Notes: generated by a model not told the origin, from the letters alone. A stretch of 64,000 bases of DNA from Pseudomonas sp. VD-NE ins (GCF_031882575.1 NZ_CP134772.1:6607001-6671000); one strand, 5' to 3'. Positions 48,454 through 59,595 are shown, numbered from the stretch's first letter. A program made the numbers and translations.

Positions 48454-49233
48454 TCAGACAGCGATCTGATCATTTGCCGCCGGTGCCTGCGGCGCCTGTG
48501 GCAGCGAGCCCATTTCACGCTGAGTCTTCTCGTTCCAGGCTTGTACCCGGTCGTTCAACTCAGCGACGGCGCGAGGGCCAGTGCCTTCGGCGTACATCGG
48601 CTCGCCGATGACTACGGTGATCACGCCGGACTTCTTGCCCCAACCGATTTTCGGCCAGAACTTGCCAGCATTGTGTGCAATCGGTAGCACCGGAAGCGCC
48701 GCATTCACCGCCAAAGCGCTACCACTGCGGGAGAACTTGCCGACAGTGCCGTAAGGAACGCGTGTACCTTCCGGGAAGATCAGCACCCAGACGTTGTCCT
48801 TGAGCAGTTCATCGCCTTTGGCCGCGACTTGTTTCAAAGCAGCTTTCGGGTTGTCGCGATCAATTGCAATCGGCCGCAACATGGCCATCGCCCAGCCGAA
48901 GAACGGTACATACAGCAGTTCGCGCTTGAGCACCTGGCTCAACGGCGAGAAATAAGCGGAGAGAAAGAACGTCTCCCAGGTGCTCTGGTGGTTCGACTGA
49001 ATCACGCAGGGCCGGTCAGGCACGTTTTCCGCACCTTTGATTTCGTAGCGGATACCGAGAAACACCTTGGTCAACCACAAGGCACAGCGGCACCAGTACA
49101 CGTTGATAAAACGATAACGCGCCTTGAATGGCAAAAACGGCGCGATAAAAAAACTCAAGCTGCACCACAGCAGAGAGGTGGTGCCCAGCAGCAGGTAAAA
49201 GAGAAAAATCCTGATGGCCCGCAGTATCGACAT
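48454..49233 (-). CDS. plsC: 1-acylglycerol-3-phosphate O-acyltransferase family protein
   Basis: 259-aa inner-membrane acyltransferase that makes phosphatidic acid. An N-terminal membrane helix (FLFYLLLGTTSLLWCSLSFF) leads to the HX4(D/E) motif at His82/Glu87 (NHQSTWE) and the glycerol-phosphate-binding FPEGTR at 153-158. Other paralogues may exist in the genome, so the exact acyl specificity is uncertain. It lies 83 bases after gmhB. Confidence 0.88.
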   Translation of the reverse strand: MSILRAIRIFLFYLLLGTTSLLWCSLSFFIAPFLPFKARYRFINVYWCRCALWLTKVFLGIRYEIKGAENVPDRPCVIQSNHQSTWETFFLSAYFSPLSQVLKRELLYVPFFGWAMAMLRPIAIDRDNPKAALKQVAAKGDELLKDNVWVLIFPEGTRVPYGTVGKFSRSGSALAVNAALPVLPIAHNAGKFWPKIGWGKKSGVITVVIGEPMYAEGTGPRAVAELNDRVQAWNEKTQREMGSLPQAPQAPAANDQIAV

Positions 49234-49316
49234 AGTGACGTTTACCGTTACGGGGCAATGCCCGAGTGTTCAAGCGCACTCCCGATCAATCCCTGGTCAG
49301 GAACTTCAGAAGTACT

Positions 49317-49850
49317 CTAGTTGTGGATAAGTTCTGCGGCAATCGCCGCCAGATCGTCAAAAATCAGAGTGCCAACCGGCAGGGTTTTGCCCTGAGTCTT
49401 TTCGCCTTTTCCGGTCTTTACCAAAACTGGCTGTGAATCGACGGCTTTGGCGGCCTCCAGGTCACCAAGGCTGTCGCCGACGAACCAGACATTGGCCAGG
49501 TCGACGTTGTAATGCGCCGCGATGGTTTTCAACATCCCCGGTTTCGGCTTGCGGCAATCGCAGCCCTCGTCCGGCCCATGCGGGCAATACACGATCAGCC
49601 CGACTTCACCGCCCTGCTCCGCTACCAGTTCGCGCAAGCGTGCGTGCATGGCATCGAGGGTGTCGAGGTCGTAGTAACCGCGAGCAATGCCCGACTGGTT
49701 GGTAGCCACCGCCACCGTCCAGCCGGCCTTGCTCAACTGCGCAATCGCCTCGATCGAGCCGGGCAACGGAATCCACTCCGCCACTGACTTGATGTAAGCG
49801 TCGGAGTCGTAATTGATCACTCCGTCCCGATCGAGAATCAGCAGTTTCAA
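49317..49850 (-). CDS. gmhB: D-glycero-beta-D-manno-heptose 1,7-bisphosphate 7-phosphatase
   Basis: 177-aa HAD phosphatase of the LPS core-heptose pathway. The nucleophile motif DRDGV (Asp7, Asp9) is at the N-terminus and a zinc loop (CPHGPDEGCDCRKP) is near residue 95-110, characteristic of GmhB. The start is probably the TTG at 49850, with GAGGG seven bases before it, 11 bases after the glyS stop. Ends in a perfect DnaA box (49322). Confidence 0.92.
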   Translation of the reverse strand: MKLLILDRDGVINYDSDAYIKSVAEWIPLPGSIEAIAQLSKAGWTVAVATNQSGIARGYYDLDTLDAMHARLRELVAEQGGEVGLIVYCPHGPDEGCDCRKPKPGMLKTIAAHYNVDLANVWFVGDSLGDLEAAKAVDSQPVLVKTGKGEKTQGKTLPVGTLIFDDLAAIAAELIHN

Positions 49851-49860
49851 CAGCAATCCC

Positions 49861-51915
49861 TCAACCCAGCAGCGAAATGTCGGCAACACCGAGGAACAGA
49901 CCACGCAGACGCGCCAGCAGCGCGTAACGGTTGGCCCGCACATTGGCGTCGTCGGCATTGACCATCACCGCGTCGAAGAACGCATCCACCGGCTCACGCA
50001 ATGCCGCCAGGCGTGCCAGCGATTCGTTGTACTGACGCGCTGCGGCCATTGGCTGCACTGCTTGATCCGCTTGCTGGATCGCCGAGTACAGCGAGAACTC
50101 GTTGGCGTTGTCGAAGTACTTGGCTTGCACCTCGGTCGGTACCGCGCCTTCGAGTTTGCTCAACAGGTTCGATACACGCTTGTTCACCGCCGCCAGCGCT
50201 GCCGCTTCCGGCAGTTTGCGGAAGGCCTGCACCGCTTGCACACGCTGGTCGAAGTCCAGCGCCGAACCCGGCTTCAGGGCACGTACCGACAGGTAAGTGG
50301 CGACTTCAACGCCTTCGTCTTCGTAACGCGCACGCAAACGGTCGAAGATGAATTCCAGCACGGACTCGTTGAGCCCGGCAGCCTTGACCTTGGCACCGAA
50401 TGCAGCCACGGCGAAAGCCACGGCGTCGTTCAGGTCCAGATCAAGTTTCTTCTCGATCAGGATGCGCAGCACGCCGAGTGCCGCACGGCGCAGGGCATAC
50501 GGGTCTTTGCTGCCGGTTGGCAGCATGCCGATACCGAAGATACCGACCAGGGTGTCGAGCTTGTCAGCGATCGCAACGGCTGCACCGGTCAGGGTGGCTG
50601 GCAGTTCTGCACCGGCACCACGTGGCATGTATTGCTCGTTGAGCGCCAGCGCGACGTCTTCCGGCTCACCGTCATTGAGGGCGTAGTAATAACCGGCGAC
50701 ACCTTGCATCTCCGGGAACTCGCCAACCATTTCAGTGGCCAGGTCGCACTTCGACAGCAGGCCTGCGCGCGCAGCCCAAGAGGCGTTGCCGCCAATGCGT
50801 GCGGCGATGTACGCAGCCAGTTTGGAAACACGCTCGGCCTTGTCGTAGACGCTGCCGAGTTTTTCCTGGAACACCACGTTCTTCAGGCGATCATTGAAAG
50901 CTTCGAGCTTCTGCTTCTTGTCCTGCTTGAAGAAGAACTCGGCGTCGGTCAGACGTGGGCGAACCACTTTCTCGTTACCGGCGATGATCTGCTGCGGATC
51001 TTTGCTTTCGATGTTGGCCACAGTGATGAAACGTGGCAGCAACTTGCCGTAGGCATCCAGCAGGCAGAAGTACTTCTGGTTGTCCTGCATGGTGGTGATC
51101 AGCGCTTCTTGCGGCACGTCGAGGAAACGTTCCTCGAACGAGCACACCAGCGGCACCGGCCATTCAACCAGCGCGGTCACTTCGTCGAGCAGTGCCGGTG
51201 GAACGATTGCCGTGCCTTCCTGACGGGTGGCCAGTTCTTCGGTGCGCTTGCTGATGATCTCGCGACGCTCATTGGCGTCGGCCAGCACATAAGCGGCACG
51301 CAGGTCGGCGAGGTAGCTCGACGGCGAACCGATGCGCACGCTTTGCGGGTGATGGAAGCGGTGACCACGGGAGTCACGGCCAGCCTTTTGCGCGAGGATG
51401 GTGCAATCGATGACCTGGTCACCGAGCAGCATCACCAGCCATTGGGTCGGACGCACGAACTCTTCCTTGCGCGCACCCCAACGCATGCGTTTCGGGATCG
51501 GCAGGTCGTTCAGCGAGTCTTCGACGATGGTCGGCAGCAGGCTCGCGGTCGGCTTGCCGGCGATGCTCTGGCTGTAACGCAGTTTCGGGCCGCTCTGATC
51601 GATTTCGCTCAAATCAACGCCGCACTTTTTGGCAAAGCCCAGTGCTGCTTGAGTCGGGTTACCGTCAGCGTCGAACGCCGCCTGACGTGGCGGGCCGTCG
51701 AGGTTGATGCTGCGATCCGGTTGCTGGGTCGCCAGCGCGGTGATCAGCACAGCCAGACGACGCGGTGCGGCGTAGACGGTTTTAGTCTCGTAGCTCAGGC
51801 CAGCGGCTTGCAGGCCTTTGTCGATACCGGCGAGGAACGCGTCAGCCAAGGTGTTCAGGGCTTTCGGTGGCAGTTCTTCGGTGCCCAGTTCAACCAGAAA
51901 ATCTTGCGCACTCAT
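49861..51915 (-). CDS. glyS: Glycyl-tRNA synthetase beta subunit
   Basis: 684-aa subunit of the bacterial alpha2beta2 enzyme. It begins [20 protein letters not shown], the family signature, and has the C-terminal anticodon-binding helical region. Overlaps glyQ by four bases (ATGA). The complex charges tRNA-Gly in the cytoplasm. Confidence 0.97.
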   Translation of the reverse strand: MSAQDFLVELGTEELPPKALNTLADAFLAGIDKGLQAAGLSYETKTVYAAPRRLAVLITALATQQPDRSINLDGPPRQAAFDADGNPTQAALGFAKKCGVDLSEIDQSGPKLRYSQSIAGKPTASLLPTIVEDSLNDLPIPKRMRWGARKEEFVRPTQWLVMLLGDQVIDCTILAQKAGRDSRGHRFHHPQSVRIGSPSSYLADLRAAYVLADANERREIISKRTEELATRQEGTAIVPPALLDEVTALVEWPVPLVCSFEERFLDVPQEALITTMQDNQKYFCLLDAYGKLLPRFITVANIESKDPQQIIAGNEKVVRPRLTDAEFFFKQDKKQKLEAFNDRLKNVVFQEKLGSVYDKAERVSKLAAYIAARIGGNASWAARAGLLSKCDLATEMVGEFPEMQGVAGYYYALNDGEPEDVALALNEQYMPRGAGAELPATLTGAAVAIADKLDTLVGIFGIGMLPTGSKDPYALRRAALGVLRILIEKKLDLDLNDAVAFAVAAFGAKVKAAGLNESVLEFIFDRLRARYEDEGVEVATYLSVRALKPGSALDFDQRVQAVQAFRKLPEAAALAAVNKRVSNLLSKLEGAVPTEVQAKYFDNANEFSLYSAIQQADQAVQPMAAARQYNESLARLAALREPVDAFFDAVMVNADDANVRANRYALLARLRGLFLGVADISLLG

Positions 51916-52865
51916 TGTGCTGCCTCCAGCTTGGCCAGTACTTCGTCACGCAGGTCCGGGGTCGCCATCGGGAAGCCCAGCTTGGCGCGTGCCAGCAGGT
52001 AGGCTTGCGCAACGGAACGCGCCAAGGTGCGTACGCGCAGAATGTATTGCTGACGCGCGGTCACCGAGATCGCCCGGCGCGCATCCAGCAGGTTGAAGGT
52101 GTGCGACGCCTTCAACACCATTTCGTAGCTCGGCAACGGCAGCGGCTGGTCTAGTTCGATCAGACGCTTGGCTTCGCCTTCATAGAAGTCGAACAGCTCG
52201 AACAGTTTGTCGACGTTGGCGTGTTCGAAGTTGTAAGTGGACTGCTCCACTTCATTCTGGTGGAACACGTCGCCGTAGGTGACTTTGCCCATCGGGCCGT
52301 CAGCCCAGACCAGGTCGTAGACCGAATCCACGCCTTGCAGGTACATGGCCAGACGCTCGAGACCGTAAGTGATCTCGCCGGTCACCGGGTAGCACTCGAT
52401 GCCGCCCGCCTGCTGGAAGTAAGTGAATTGAGTCACTTCCATGCCGTTCAGCCAGACTTCCCAGCCCAGACCCCAGGCGCCGAGGGTCGGCGATTCCCAG
52501 TTGTCTTCGACAAAGCGAATGTCGTGGACCAGCGGGTCCAGGCCGACATGCTTGAGCGAGCCCAGGTACAGTTCCTGGAAGTTGTCCGGGTTCGGCTTCA
52601 GGACGACCTGGAACTGATAGTAGTGCTGCAGACGGTTCGGGTTTTCGCCGTAACGGCCGTCAGTCGGACGGCGGCTTGGCTGCACGTAGGCGGCGTTCCA
52701 GGTTTCCGGGCCGATGGCGCGGAGGAAGGTCGCGGTGTGGAAAGTGCCGGCGCCTACTTCCATATCGTAGGGCTGAAGTACCACGCAACCTTGCTCGGCC
52801 CAGTATTGCTGGAGCGCGAGGATCAAGTCTTGGAAGGTACGCACGGCTGGCGTAGGCTGGCTCAC
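51912..52865 (-). CDS. glyQ: Glycyl-tRNA synthetase alpha subunit
   Basis: 317-aa catalytic subunit with class II motifs ([50 protein letters not shown]). Start is GTG at 52865, six bases after AGGTGA; an upstream ATG would add 22 residues. Divergent from tag. Confidence 0.96.
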   Translation of the reverse strand: MSQPTPAVRTFQDLILALQQYWAEQGCVVLQPYDMEVGAGTFHTATFLRAIGPETWNAAYVQPSRRPTDGRYGENPNRLQHYYQFQVVLKPNPDNFQELYLGSLKHVGLDPLVHDIRFVEDNWESPTLGAWGLGWEVWLNGMEVTQFTYFQQAGGIECYPVTGEITYGLERLAMYLQGVDSVYDLVWADGPMGKVTYGDVFHQNEVEQSTYNFEHANVDKLFELFDFYEGEAKRLIELDQPLPLPSYEMVLKASHTFNLLDARRAISVTARQQYILRVRTLARSVAQAYLLARAKLGFPMATPDLRDEVLAKLEAAQ

Positions 52866-52946
52866 GAAATTCACCTGTTTCTTGGGCTGCGATTTAAAGA
52901 GCGGGAGTATACCCGATTCATTGCTGCGCACGCCCCCTGGAGCCTT

Positions 52947-53504
52947 ATGCCACGCTGCTTTTGGTGTACCGAAGATCCGCTATACATGGCTTATCACGAC
53001 CAGGAGTGGGGCACGCCGCTACGCGATGCGCAGGGTTTGTTCGAGTTGCTTTTGCTCGAAGGGTTCCAGGCCGGGCTTTCCTGGATCACCGTGCTGCGCA
53101 AGCGCGAGCGTTATCGCGAGGTGCTGTTCGGCTTCGACGTACAGCGCGTTGCGCAGATGAGCGACGCCGAAATCGACGAACTGATGCTCGATCCGGGAAT
53201 CATCCGCAACCGCCTCAAACTCAACGCCGCCCGCCGGAATGCCCAGGCCTGGCTGGCGCTGGAGGATCCGGTGGCCTTCCTCTGGTCGTTCGTCAACGAC
53301 CAACCGATCATCAATCATTTCAAGAATCGCAGCGAAGTCCCGGCGATCACCCCCGAAGCGCTAGCGATGAGCAAAGGCCTGAAAAAGGCCGGGTTCACGT
53401 TCGTCGGCCCGACCATTTGCTACGCGCTGATGCAGGCCTCGGGCATGGTCATGGATCACACTCAGGATTGCGACCGCTACGCGCAGCTCGCCAACGGCGG
53501 TTAG
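52947..53504 (+). CDS. tag: DNA-3-methyladenine glycosylase I
   Basis: 185-aa base-excision enzyme removing 3-methyladenine. It starts [22 protein letters not shown]; Cys4, His17 and the C-terminal HTQDC (His/Cys) form the zinc site expected of Tag. GGAG precedes the ATG. Divergent from glyQ with about 80 bases between. Confidence 0.94.
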   Translation: MPRCFWCTEDPLYMAYHDQEWGTPLRDAQGLFELLLLEGFQAGLSWITVLRKRERYREVLFGFDVQRVAQMSDAEIDELMLDPGIIRNRLKLNAARRNAQAWLALEDPVAFLWSFVNDQPIINHFKNRSEVPAITPEALAMSKGLKKAGFTFVGPTICYALMQASGMVMDHTQDCDRYAQLANGG

Positions 53505-53544
53505 AATGGCCGCCTCGCGCACAGCACAAGATCAGGAGTGACCT

Positions 53545-54432
53545 GTGGAAAAGTTTAAAGGCGCCTTGCTGGTAGGCGCTCTGCGGCTGTTTGCCCTGCT
53601 GCCATGGCGGGCCGTGCAGGCCGTGGGTTCGGCGATCGGCTGGATCATGTGGAAAACCCCCAACCGCTCCCGCGACGTGGTGCGGATCAACCTCGCCAAG
53701 TGTTTTCCACAGATGGACCCGGCCGAACGGGAACGTCTGGTCGGCCAGAGCCTGAAAGACATCGGCAAGTCGCTGACTGAAAGCGCCTGCGCGTGGATCT
53801 GGCCGGCGCAACGCTCGATTGACTTGGTGCGCGAAGTCGAAGGTCTCGATGTGCTGAAAGACGCACTGGCCTCGGGCAAAGGCGTGGTCGGCATCACCAG
53901 CCACTTGGGCAATTGGGAAGTGCTCAACCACTTCTATTGCAGCCAGTGCAAACCGATCATTTTCTATCGCCCGCCGAAGCTTAAGGCTGTGGATGAATTG
54001 CTGCGCAAACAGCGTGTGCAACTGGGCAACAAAGTCGCTGCTTCCACTAAGGAAGGCATTCTCAGCGTCATCAAGGAAGTGCGCAAAGGTGGTGCAGTGG
54101 GCATTCCCGCTGACCCGGAACCGGCCGAATCCGCCGGGATCTTCGTGCCATTCTTCGCCACGCAGGCGCTGACCAGCAAATTCGTGCCGAATATGTTGGC
54201 TGGCGGCAAAGCCGTCGGCGTGTTCCTGCATGCACTGCGCCTGCCCGACGGCTCTGGCTATAAAGTCATCCTCGAAGCCGCGCCCGAAGCCATGTACAGC
54301 ACCGATACCGCCGAATCCTGCGCTGCCATGAGCAAAGTAGTCGAGCGCTACGTAGCCGCTTATCCAAGCCAGTACATGTGGAGCATGAAACGCTTCAAGA
54401 AGCGTCCACCGGGCGAAGAGCGCTGGTACTGA
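53545..54432 (+). CDS. lpxL: Lipid A late acyltransferase (LpxL/HtrB family)
   Basis: 295-aa inner-membrane enzyme transferring a secondary acyl chain to lipid A. It has an N-terminal membrane segment, the catalytic HX4E at His120/Glu125 (SHLGNWE) and a conserved IPADPEP stretch. GTG start at 53545. Pseudomonas carries more than one late acyltransferase, so the exact position acylated is uncertain. In the neighbourhood of gmhB and plsC it fits an envelope theme. Confidence 0.88.
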   Translation: MEKFKGALLVGALRLFALLPWRAVQAVGSAIGWIMWKTPNRSRDVVRINLAKCFPQMDPAERERLVGQSLKDIGKSLTESACAWIWPAQRSIDLVREVEGLDVLKDALASGKGVVGITSHLGNWEVLNHFYCSQCKPIIFYRPPKLKAVDELLRKQRVQLGNKVAASTKEGILSVIKEVRKGGAVGIPADPEPAESAGIFVPFFATQALTSKFVPNMLAGGKAVGVFLHALRLPDGSGYKVILEAAPEAMYSTDTAESCAAMSKVVERYVAAYPSQYMWSMKRFKKRPPGEERWY

Positions 54433-54448
54433 GCTGATTGGCATGATC

Positions 54449-54480
54449 TGTGGATAACCTCACTGGCGAGGTTATCCACA
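54449..54480. repeat. Palindrome made of two facing DnaA boxes
   Basis: A perfect 13-base inverted repeat (TGTGGATAACCTC ... GAGGTTATCCACA) with a 6-base loop, in the gap between lpxL and the PilZ gene. Each arm contains a complete consensus DnaA box. There is no T-run, so a terminator role alone is unlikely. Confidence 0.85.
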
Positions 54481-54505
54481 ACCGTTCATCAAAGGGCGCA
54501 AGAAG

Positions 54506-54745
54506 ATGTCCGAACACCGCAAATCCTTCCGCATCAAGATTACCCACGACAGCTTCGGCGAATGCCTCGGGCAGACGCGCAATCTGTCGCCTACCGGGGT
54601 GTTCGTGCAGCATCCGGTTTTGGCTTCCTTACCCAAAGGTGCAGTGGTTTACGGCCAGGTGCAGGACTTACCCACAGGCGCGCCGCGGGTACGGATGGAA
54701 GTGGTTACAGTGGATGCCGACGGTATCGGCCTTCGCTACCTTTGA
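54506..54745 (+). CDS. Minimal PilZ-domain protein (c-di-GMP binding)
   Basis: 79-aa protein that is almost only a PilZ domain. The c-di-GMP motifs RxxxR (Arg5-Arg9, RKSFR) and NxSxxG (residues 26-31, NLSPTG) are both complete, so it should bind the messenger. It lacks an effector domain and presumably acts on a partner. The gene is the last in the + strand run beginning with tag; the TPR gene converges from the other side. Confidence 0.85.
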   Translation: MSEHRKSFRIKITHDSFGECLGQTRNLSPTGVFVQHPVLASLPKGAVVYGQVQDLPTGAPRVRMEVVTVDADGIGLRYL

Positions 54746-54746
54746 C

Positions 54747-55061
54747 TTATTGCGCCTGACGATCGAGCTTCTTCAGAAATACCGTCATTTCCTTCTCGGC
54801 CTGCTTGTCGCCATGGGCGCGGGCGGCTTCCAGACCCTGTTCCCATGCCTGCCGTGCGGCGGTGTGATCGCCCAGTGCCAATTGCGCCTTGCCCAACAAT
54901 TTCCATGCCGCCGAATATTTCGGATCGAAACCGACACAGCGCTGAAAATGCTCGGCAGCCTTGGCGTTTTCCCCAAGATCCAGATAGCCCTTGCCCAGGC
55001 CGAAGCGCAGCAGGGAGTTATCCACACCCTTGGCGAGCATTTTTTCCAGGGATTCGAGCAT
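54747..55061 (-). CDS. Small TPR-repeat protein
   Basis: 104-aa protein of about two tetratricopeptide repeats (SLLRFGLGKGYLDLGENAKAAEHFQRC, SAAWKLLGKAQLALGDHTAARQAWEQG). Start at MLESLEKML (55061) after AAGGA. It ends one base past the PilZ stop, convergent with it. It probably is a protein-interaction adaptor; partner unknown. A DnaA box at 55018 overlaps its 5' part. Confidence 0.85.
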   Translation of the reverse strand: MLESLEKMLAKGVDNSLLRFGLGKGYLDLGENAKAAEHFQRCVGFDPKYSAAWKLLGKAQLALGDHTAARQAWEQGLEAARAHGDKQAEKEMTVFLKKLDRQAQ

Positions 55062-55113
55062 CGGTGGAGTCCTTTCTTGGGTGTCAGTGTTGATGGGGTT
55101 TATTGAGACCGCC

Positions 55114-55179
55114 TTCGCGAGCAGGCTCGCTCCCACAGGGGAAACGCATTCCAAAGGTGGGAGCGAGCCTGCTCGCGAA
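55114..55179. repeat. REPIN with opposite geometry
   Basis: Two copies of the same REP family as 9371-9460 but with the CGCGAA ends outside and the GTGGG ends facing each other, about 18 bases apart. It lies between trkA and the TPR gene. Arms are near-identical to those of the first REPIN. Confidence 0.9.
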
Positions 55180-55204
55180 AGGGCCAGTGCCGTCAGCGCA
55201 AACC

Positions 55205-56581
55205 TCAGAAGAAGCTCAACCCGACATGGAACAACTTCTCCACATCGCGAATATGCTTTTTATCCACAAGGAACAGAATCACGTGGTCGCCCGCTTCGAT
55301 CACCGTGTCATCGTGGGCGATGATCACTTGTTCATTGCGGATCACCGCACCAATCGTGGTGCCCGGCGGCAGGCCAATCTTCTCGATCGGTTTGCCAATC
55401 ACCTTGCTCGACTTCGCATCACCGTGGGCAATCGCCTCAATGGCTTCCGCCGCACCGCGACGCAGTGAGTGCACGCTGACGATATCGCCACGGCGCACGT
55501 GGGCCAGCAGGGTGCCGATAGTCGCCAGTTGCGGGCTGATGGCGATGTCGATGTCGCCGCCCTGAATCAGGTCGACATACGCCGGGTTGTTGATGATCGT
55601 CATGACCTTCTTCGCCCCCAGCCGTTTGGCCAGCAGCGACGACATGATGTTGGCTTCGTCATCGTTGGTCAGCGCGAGGAAAATGTCGGCGTCGGCAATG
55701 TTCTCCTCCAGCAGCAAATCACGGTCGGAAGCGCTGCCCTGCAAGACCACGGTGCTGTCGAGGGTGTCGGAGAGATAACGGCAACGCGCCGGGTTCATCT
55801 CGATGATCTTCACCTGATAACGGCTTTCGATGGCCTCGGCCAGACGTTCACCGATCTGCCCGCCGCCAGCGATGACGATGCGTTTGTAGGTTTCGTCGAG
55901 GCGGCGCATTTCGCTCATCACTGCGCGAATATTCTCACGGGCAGCGATGAAGAAGACTTCGTCATCGGCCTCGATCACCGTGTCGCCCTGGGGCAGGATT
56001 GGCCGGTCGCGACGGAAAATCGCTGCCACGCGGGTTTCGACATTCGGCATGTGCTCACGCAACTGGCGCAGTTGCTGACCCACCAGCGGCCCGCCGTAAT
56101 AAGCGCGCACCGCCACCAGTTGCGCCGCGCCTTCGGCAAAGTCGATTACCTGCAAGGCGCCGGGATGCTGGATCAGGCGCTTGATGTAGTTGGTCACCAC
56201 TTGCTCGGGGCTGATCAACACGTCGACCGGAATCGCTTCGTTCTGGAACAGCTGTTCTTCGCGGTTCAAATAGGACGCTTCACGCACCCGGGCGATCTTG
56301 GTCGGGGTGTGGAACAGGGTGTGGGCCACCTGACAGGCGACCATGTTGGTCTCGTCGCTGTTGGTCACCGCCACCAGCATGTCGGCGTCGTCGGCGCCGG
56401 CCTGACGCAGCACCGACGGCAACGAGCCACGGCCCTGAATGGTGCGGATGTCGAGACGGTCGCCGAGGTCGCGCAGGCGCTCGCCGTCGGTGTCGACCAC
56501 CGTGATGTCATTGGCCTCGCTGGCCAAATGCTCGGCCAGCGAACCGCCGACCTGTCCCGCACCGAGGATGATGATTTTCAT
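55205..56581 (-). CDS. trkA: Trk potassium-uptake regulatory NAD-binding protein
   Basis: 458-aa cytoplasmic subunit controlling TrkH/TrkG potassium channels. Two RCK units: the first starts [19 protein letters not shown] with Asp30 for NAD, the second at about residue 232 ([16 protein letters not shown]); each is followed by a RCK-C domain. Starts 22 bases after the rsmB stop, the usual def-fmt-rsmB-trkA order. A DnaA box (55260) is near its 3' end. Confidence 0.95.
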   Translation of the reverse strand: MKIIILGAGQVGGSLAEHLASEANDITVVDTDGERLRDLGDRLDIRTIQGRGSLPSVLRQAGADDADMLVAVTNSDETNMVACQVAHTLFHTPTKIARVREASYLNREEQLFQNEAIPVDVLISPEQVVTNYIKRLIQHPGALQVIDFAEGAAQLVAVRAYYGGPLVGQQLRQLREHMPNVETRVAAIFRRDRPILPQGDTVIEADDEVFFIAARENIRAVMSEMRRLDETYKRIVIAGGGQIGERLAEAIESRYQVKIIEMNPARCRYLSDTLDSTVVLQGSASDRDLLLEENIADADIFLALTNDDEANIMSSLLAKRLGAKKVMTIINNPAYVDLIQGGDIDIAISPQLATIGTLLAHVRRGDIVSVHSLRRGAAEAIEAIAHGDAKSSKVIGKPIEKIGLPPGTTIGAVIRNEQVIIAHDDTVIEAGDHVILFLVDKKHIRDVEKLFHVGLSFF

Positions 56582-56603
56582 CCAGTCACTCCGTTGAATC
56601 CGT

Positions 56604-57914
56604 TTAGCCGCGCGCGGCAGCGATCTTGATCAGCTTGGCGTAGTAGAACCCGTCATGCCCACCTTGCTGGGCCAGCAATTGGCGACCATGGGGCTGTTTG
56701 ATCCCGGCGCTGGTGGCCAGGTCCAGTTCGCGGGCACCGGGGGTGCGCTCAAGGAACGCGGCGATGACTTCGGTGTTCTCGGTCGGCAGCGTCGAGCAGG
56801 TGGCATACAACAGGATGCCGCCGACTTCGAGGGTTTTCCACATGGCGTCGAGCAATTCGCCTTGCAGTTGCGCGAGGGCGACGATGTCGTCCGGCTGACG
56901 GGTCAGCTTGATGTCCGGATGGCGGCGGATCACGCCGGTGGCCGAGCATGGTGCGTCGAGCAAAATGCGCTGGAACGGTTTGCCGTCCCACCATTTCTCG
57001 GTATCGCGACCGTCGGCGGCGATCAGTTCGGCGTTTAGACCGAGGCGTTCTAGGTTTTCCTTAACGCGCACCAGACGCTTGGCTTCCAGATCCACCGCCA
57101 CCACACTGGCCAGCGCCGGTTCGGCTTCGAGGATGTGACAGGTCTTGCCGCCCGGCGCGCAACAGGCGTCGAGCACGCGTTGCCCCGGCACCAGATCGAG
57201 CAGGTCGGCAGCCAGTTGCGCGGCTTCGTCCTGCACGCTGATCCAGCCTTCAGCGAAACCCGGCAGGCTGCGTACGTCGGCGGCGGCTTCGAGGATGATG
57301 CCGTCGCGGCTGTACACGCATGGTGTTGCAGCAATCCCGGCCTCAGTCAGCAAACCGAGGTAAGCGTCGCGGCTGTGATGACGACGATTGACCCGCAGGA
57401 TCATCGGCGGATGCGCGTTGTTCGCCTCACAAATCGCTTCCCACTGTTCCGGCCAGAACGCCTTGAGGGATTTTTGCAGCCAGCGCGGGTGAGCGGTGCG
57501 CACCACCGGATCACGTTCCAGTTCGGCGAAAATCGTTTCGCTTTCGCGCTGGGCGTTGCGCAGCACGGCGTTGAGCAGGCCTTTGGCCCACGGCTTTTTC
57601 AGCTTGTCGGCGCAACCGACGGTTTCGCCGATGGCGGCGTGGGCCGGCACGCGGGTGTAGAGCAATTGGTAGAGACCGACCAGCAGCAGCGCTTCAACAT
57701 CGGCGTCGGCAGCCTTGAACGGTTTCTGTAGGAGTTTTTCCGCCAGTGCCGACAGGCGTGGCTGCCAGCGCGCGGTGCCGAAGGCCAGATCCTGAGTGAA
57801 ACCGCGATCGCGATCCTCGACCTTGTCCAGTTGCGTCGGCAGGGAGCTGTTCAGCGAGGCTTTGCCGCTGAGCACGGCGGCGAGTGCCTTGGCGGCGGCC
57901 AGACGCGGATTCAT
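56604..57914 (-). CDS. rsmB: 16S rRNA (cytosine967-C5)-methyltransferase
   Basis: 436-aa enzyme (Fmu/Sun). Residues 1-140 are a NusB-like RNA-binding domain; the catalytic part holds the SAM motif [13 protein letters not shown] and the two cysteines in PCSATG and ATCST. Overlaps fmt by four bases. Confidence 0.95.
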   Translation of the reverse strand: MNPRLAAAKALAAVLSGKASLNSSLPTQLDKVEDRDRGFTQDLAFGTARWQPRLSALAEKLLQKPFKAADADVEALLLVGLYQLLYTRVPAHAAIGETVGCADKLKKPWAKGLLNAVLRNAQRESETIFAELERDPVVRTAHPRWLQKSLKAFWPEQWEAICEANNAHPPMILRVNRRHHSRDAYLGLLTEAGIAATPCVYSRDGIILEAAADVRSLPGFAEGWISVQDEAAQLAADLLDLVPGQRVLDACCAPGGKTCHILEAEPALASVVAVDLEAKRLVRVKENLERLGLNAELIAADGRDTEKWWDGKPFQRILLDAPCSATGVIRRHPDIKLTRQPDDIVALAQLQGELLDAMWKTLEVGGILLYATCSTLPTENTEVIAAFLERTPGARELDLATSAGIKQPHGRQLLAQQGGHDGFYYAKLIKIAAARG

Positions 57915-58870
57915 TGTGCGTCCACCGCTGCGCCGAGCACGGTGCCGACCGCGAACTTCTCACGACGGCTGTTGAACAGGTCGCTGAAGTTCAGCGCCTT
58001 GCCGCCTGGCAATTGCAGGCGGGTCAGGCACAGGGCTTGGTCGCCGCAAGCGACTACCAAACCGTCCTTGCTGGCGCTGAGCACTTCGCCCGGCGTGCCT
58101 TTGCCTTCGGCAAGTGTCGCCGCCAGTACTTTCAGCGCTTCACCGTTGAGGGTGCTGTGGGTGACCGGCCATGGGTTGAAGGCGCGCACCAGTCGCTCCA
58201 GCTCAATCGCCGGACGGCTCCAGTCGATGCGTGCTTCGTCTTTGTTCAATTTGTGCGCGTAAGTGGCGAGTTCGTCGTTCTGCACTTCGCCTTCCAGAGT
58301 GCCGGCAGCCAGACCGGCAATCGCTTGCACCACGGCCGGCGGGCCCATCTCGGCGAGGCGGTCATGCAGGCTGCCACCAGTGTCTTCAGCACTGATCGGC
58401 GTGACAACCTTGAGCAGCATCGGCCCGGTGTCGAGGCCGGCCTCCATGCGCATCACGGTCACGCCGCTCTCGGCATCACCGTGTTCCACGGCGCGTTGAA
58501 TCGGCGCCGCACCGCGCCAGCGTGGCAGCAACGAGGCGTGACTGTTGATGCAACCCAGGCGCGGAATATCCAGCACCACTTGCGGCAGGATCAGGCCATA
58601 GGCGACCACTACCAGCAGATCCGGTTTCAGCGCGGCCAGTTCAGCCTGAGCCTCAGCGTTGCGCAAAGTCGGCGGCTGCAACACCTGGATATTATTTTCC
58701 AGCGCCAACTGTTTAACCGGGCTCGGCATCAGTTTTTGCCCGCGACCGGCCGGACGATCCGGTTGGGTGTAGACCGCAACGATCTCGTAAGGGCTGTTCA
58801 GCAGGGCCTTGAGGTGTTCGGCGGCGAATTCCGGGGTGCCGGCAAAAACGATGCGCAGTGGCTCAGTCAT
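57911..58870 (-). CDS. fmt: Methionyl-tRNA formyltransferase
   Basis: 319-aa enzyme that formylates initiator Met-tRNA. The catalytic loop [17 protein letters not shown] and [11 protein letters not shown] near the N-terminus are characteristic. Downstream of def but separated from it by a terminator, so a second promoter is likely. Confidence 0.96.
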   Translation of the reverse strand: MTEPLRIVFAGTPEFAAEHLKALLNSPYEIVAVYTQPDRPAGRGQKLMPSPVKQLALENNIQVLQPPTLRNAEAQAELAALKPDLLVVVAYGLILPQVVLDIPRLGCINSHASLLPRWRGAAPIQRAVEHGDAESGVTVMRMEAGLDTGPMLLKVVTPISAEDTGGSLHDRLAEMGPPAVVQAIAGLAAGTLEGEVQNDELATYAHKLNKDEARIDWSRPAIELERLVRAFNPWPVTHSTLNGEALKVLAATLAEGKGTPGEVLSASKDGLVVACGDQALCLTRLQLPGGKALNFSDLFNSRREKFAVGTVLGAAVDAQ

Positions 58871-58890
58871 GAAGGGAGTCTCATAAAAAG

Positions 58891-58916
58891 AAAAAGGCTT
58901 GCCGCAGCAAGCCTTT
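58891..58916 (-). terminator. Terminator between def and fmt
   Basis: Ten-base stem AAAGGCTTGC/GCAAGCCTTT, 4-base loop CGCA, then a T-run on the minus strand, ending about 20 bases before the fmt start. It probably only attenuates readthrough. Confidence 0.88.
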
Positions 58917-58928
58917 GAAGGAGGGGCA

Positions 58929-59435
58929 TCAAGCGTTCTGGCGGTGCTGCTTTTCCAGTTTCTTCTTGATCCGGTCGCGTTTGAGCGTGGACAGGTAATC
59001 GACGAACAATTTGCCGTTGAGGTGGTCGCATTCGTGCTGGATGCACACCGCGAGCAGGCCTTCGGCGATCAGCTCATAGGGCTTGCCGTCGCGGTCCAGC
59101 GCCTTGATTTTGACCTTTTGCGGGCGGTCGACGTTTTCGTAGAAGCCCGGTACCGAGAGGCAGCCTTCCTGGTATTGCTCCATTTCTTCGGTCAGCGATT
59201 CGAACTCGGGGTTGATGAACACCCGCGGTTCGGTGCGGTCTTCGGAAAGGTCCATCACGACGATACGTTTGTGCACGTTGACCTGGGTCGCGGCAAGGCC
59301 GATGCCCGGCGCTTCATACATTGTTTCAAACATGTCATCGACCAACTGACGCACTTCGTCGTCCACTACAGCCACAGGCTTGGCGATAGTGCGCAGACGC
59401 GGGTCCGGGAATTCGAGGATGTTTAAAATGGCCAT
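58929..59435 (-). CDS. def: Peptide deformylase
   Basis: 168-aa iron-dependent enzyme. Motif 1 GIGLAATQ is at 44-51, motif 2 EGCLS at 90-94 and the metal-binding HECDH at 134-138, all intact (class I). Start set at [14 protein letters not shown] (59435). Starts the def-fmt-rsmB-trkA cluster and is divergent from the LysM gene. Confidence 0.97.
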   Translation of the reverse strand: MAILNILEFPDPRLRTIAKPVAVVDDEVRQLVDDMFETMYEAPGIGLAATQVNVHKRIVVMDLSEDRTEPRVFINPEFESLTEEMEQYQEGCLSVPGFYENVDRPQKVKIKALDRDGKPYELIAEGLLAVCIQHECDHLNGKLFVDYLSTLKRDRIKKKLEKQHRQNA

Positions 59436-59595
59436 AGGCTTTGATTGCTGCACACGTTGAGTAAAGTCGGGCGATGGCCTGGCAGGTCCGAAGATGCAGG
59501 CTACCGTTGTGAAGCGTAGCTTGTGCATTTTGCACAAGCGAGCCACGGGGGCTCTGACGGTTCACGCGAATGCACATGATAAAGGGATTCACTGC

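Noticed and set aside
49813..52002. Plus-strand open frame (729 codons) opposite glyS
   Set aside because: Antisense shadow of glyS; no start context or homology features.
58489..58504. TGTTCCACGGCG-type sequence in fmt considered as parS
   Set aside because: Only one half matches the palindrome; the other half is unrelated.
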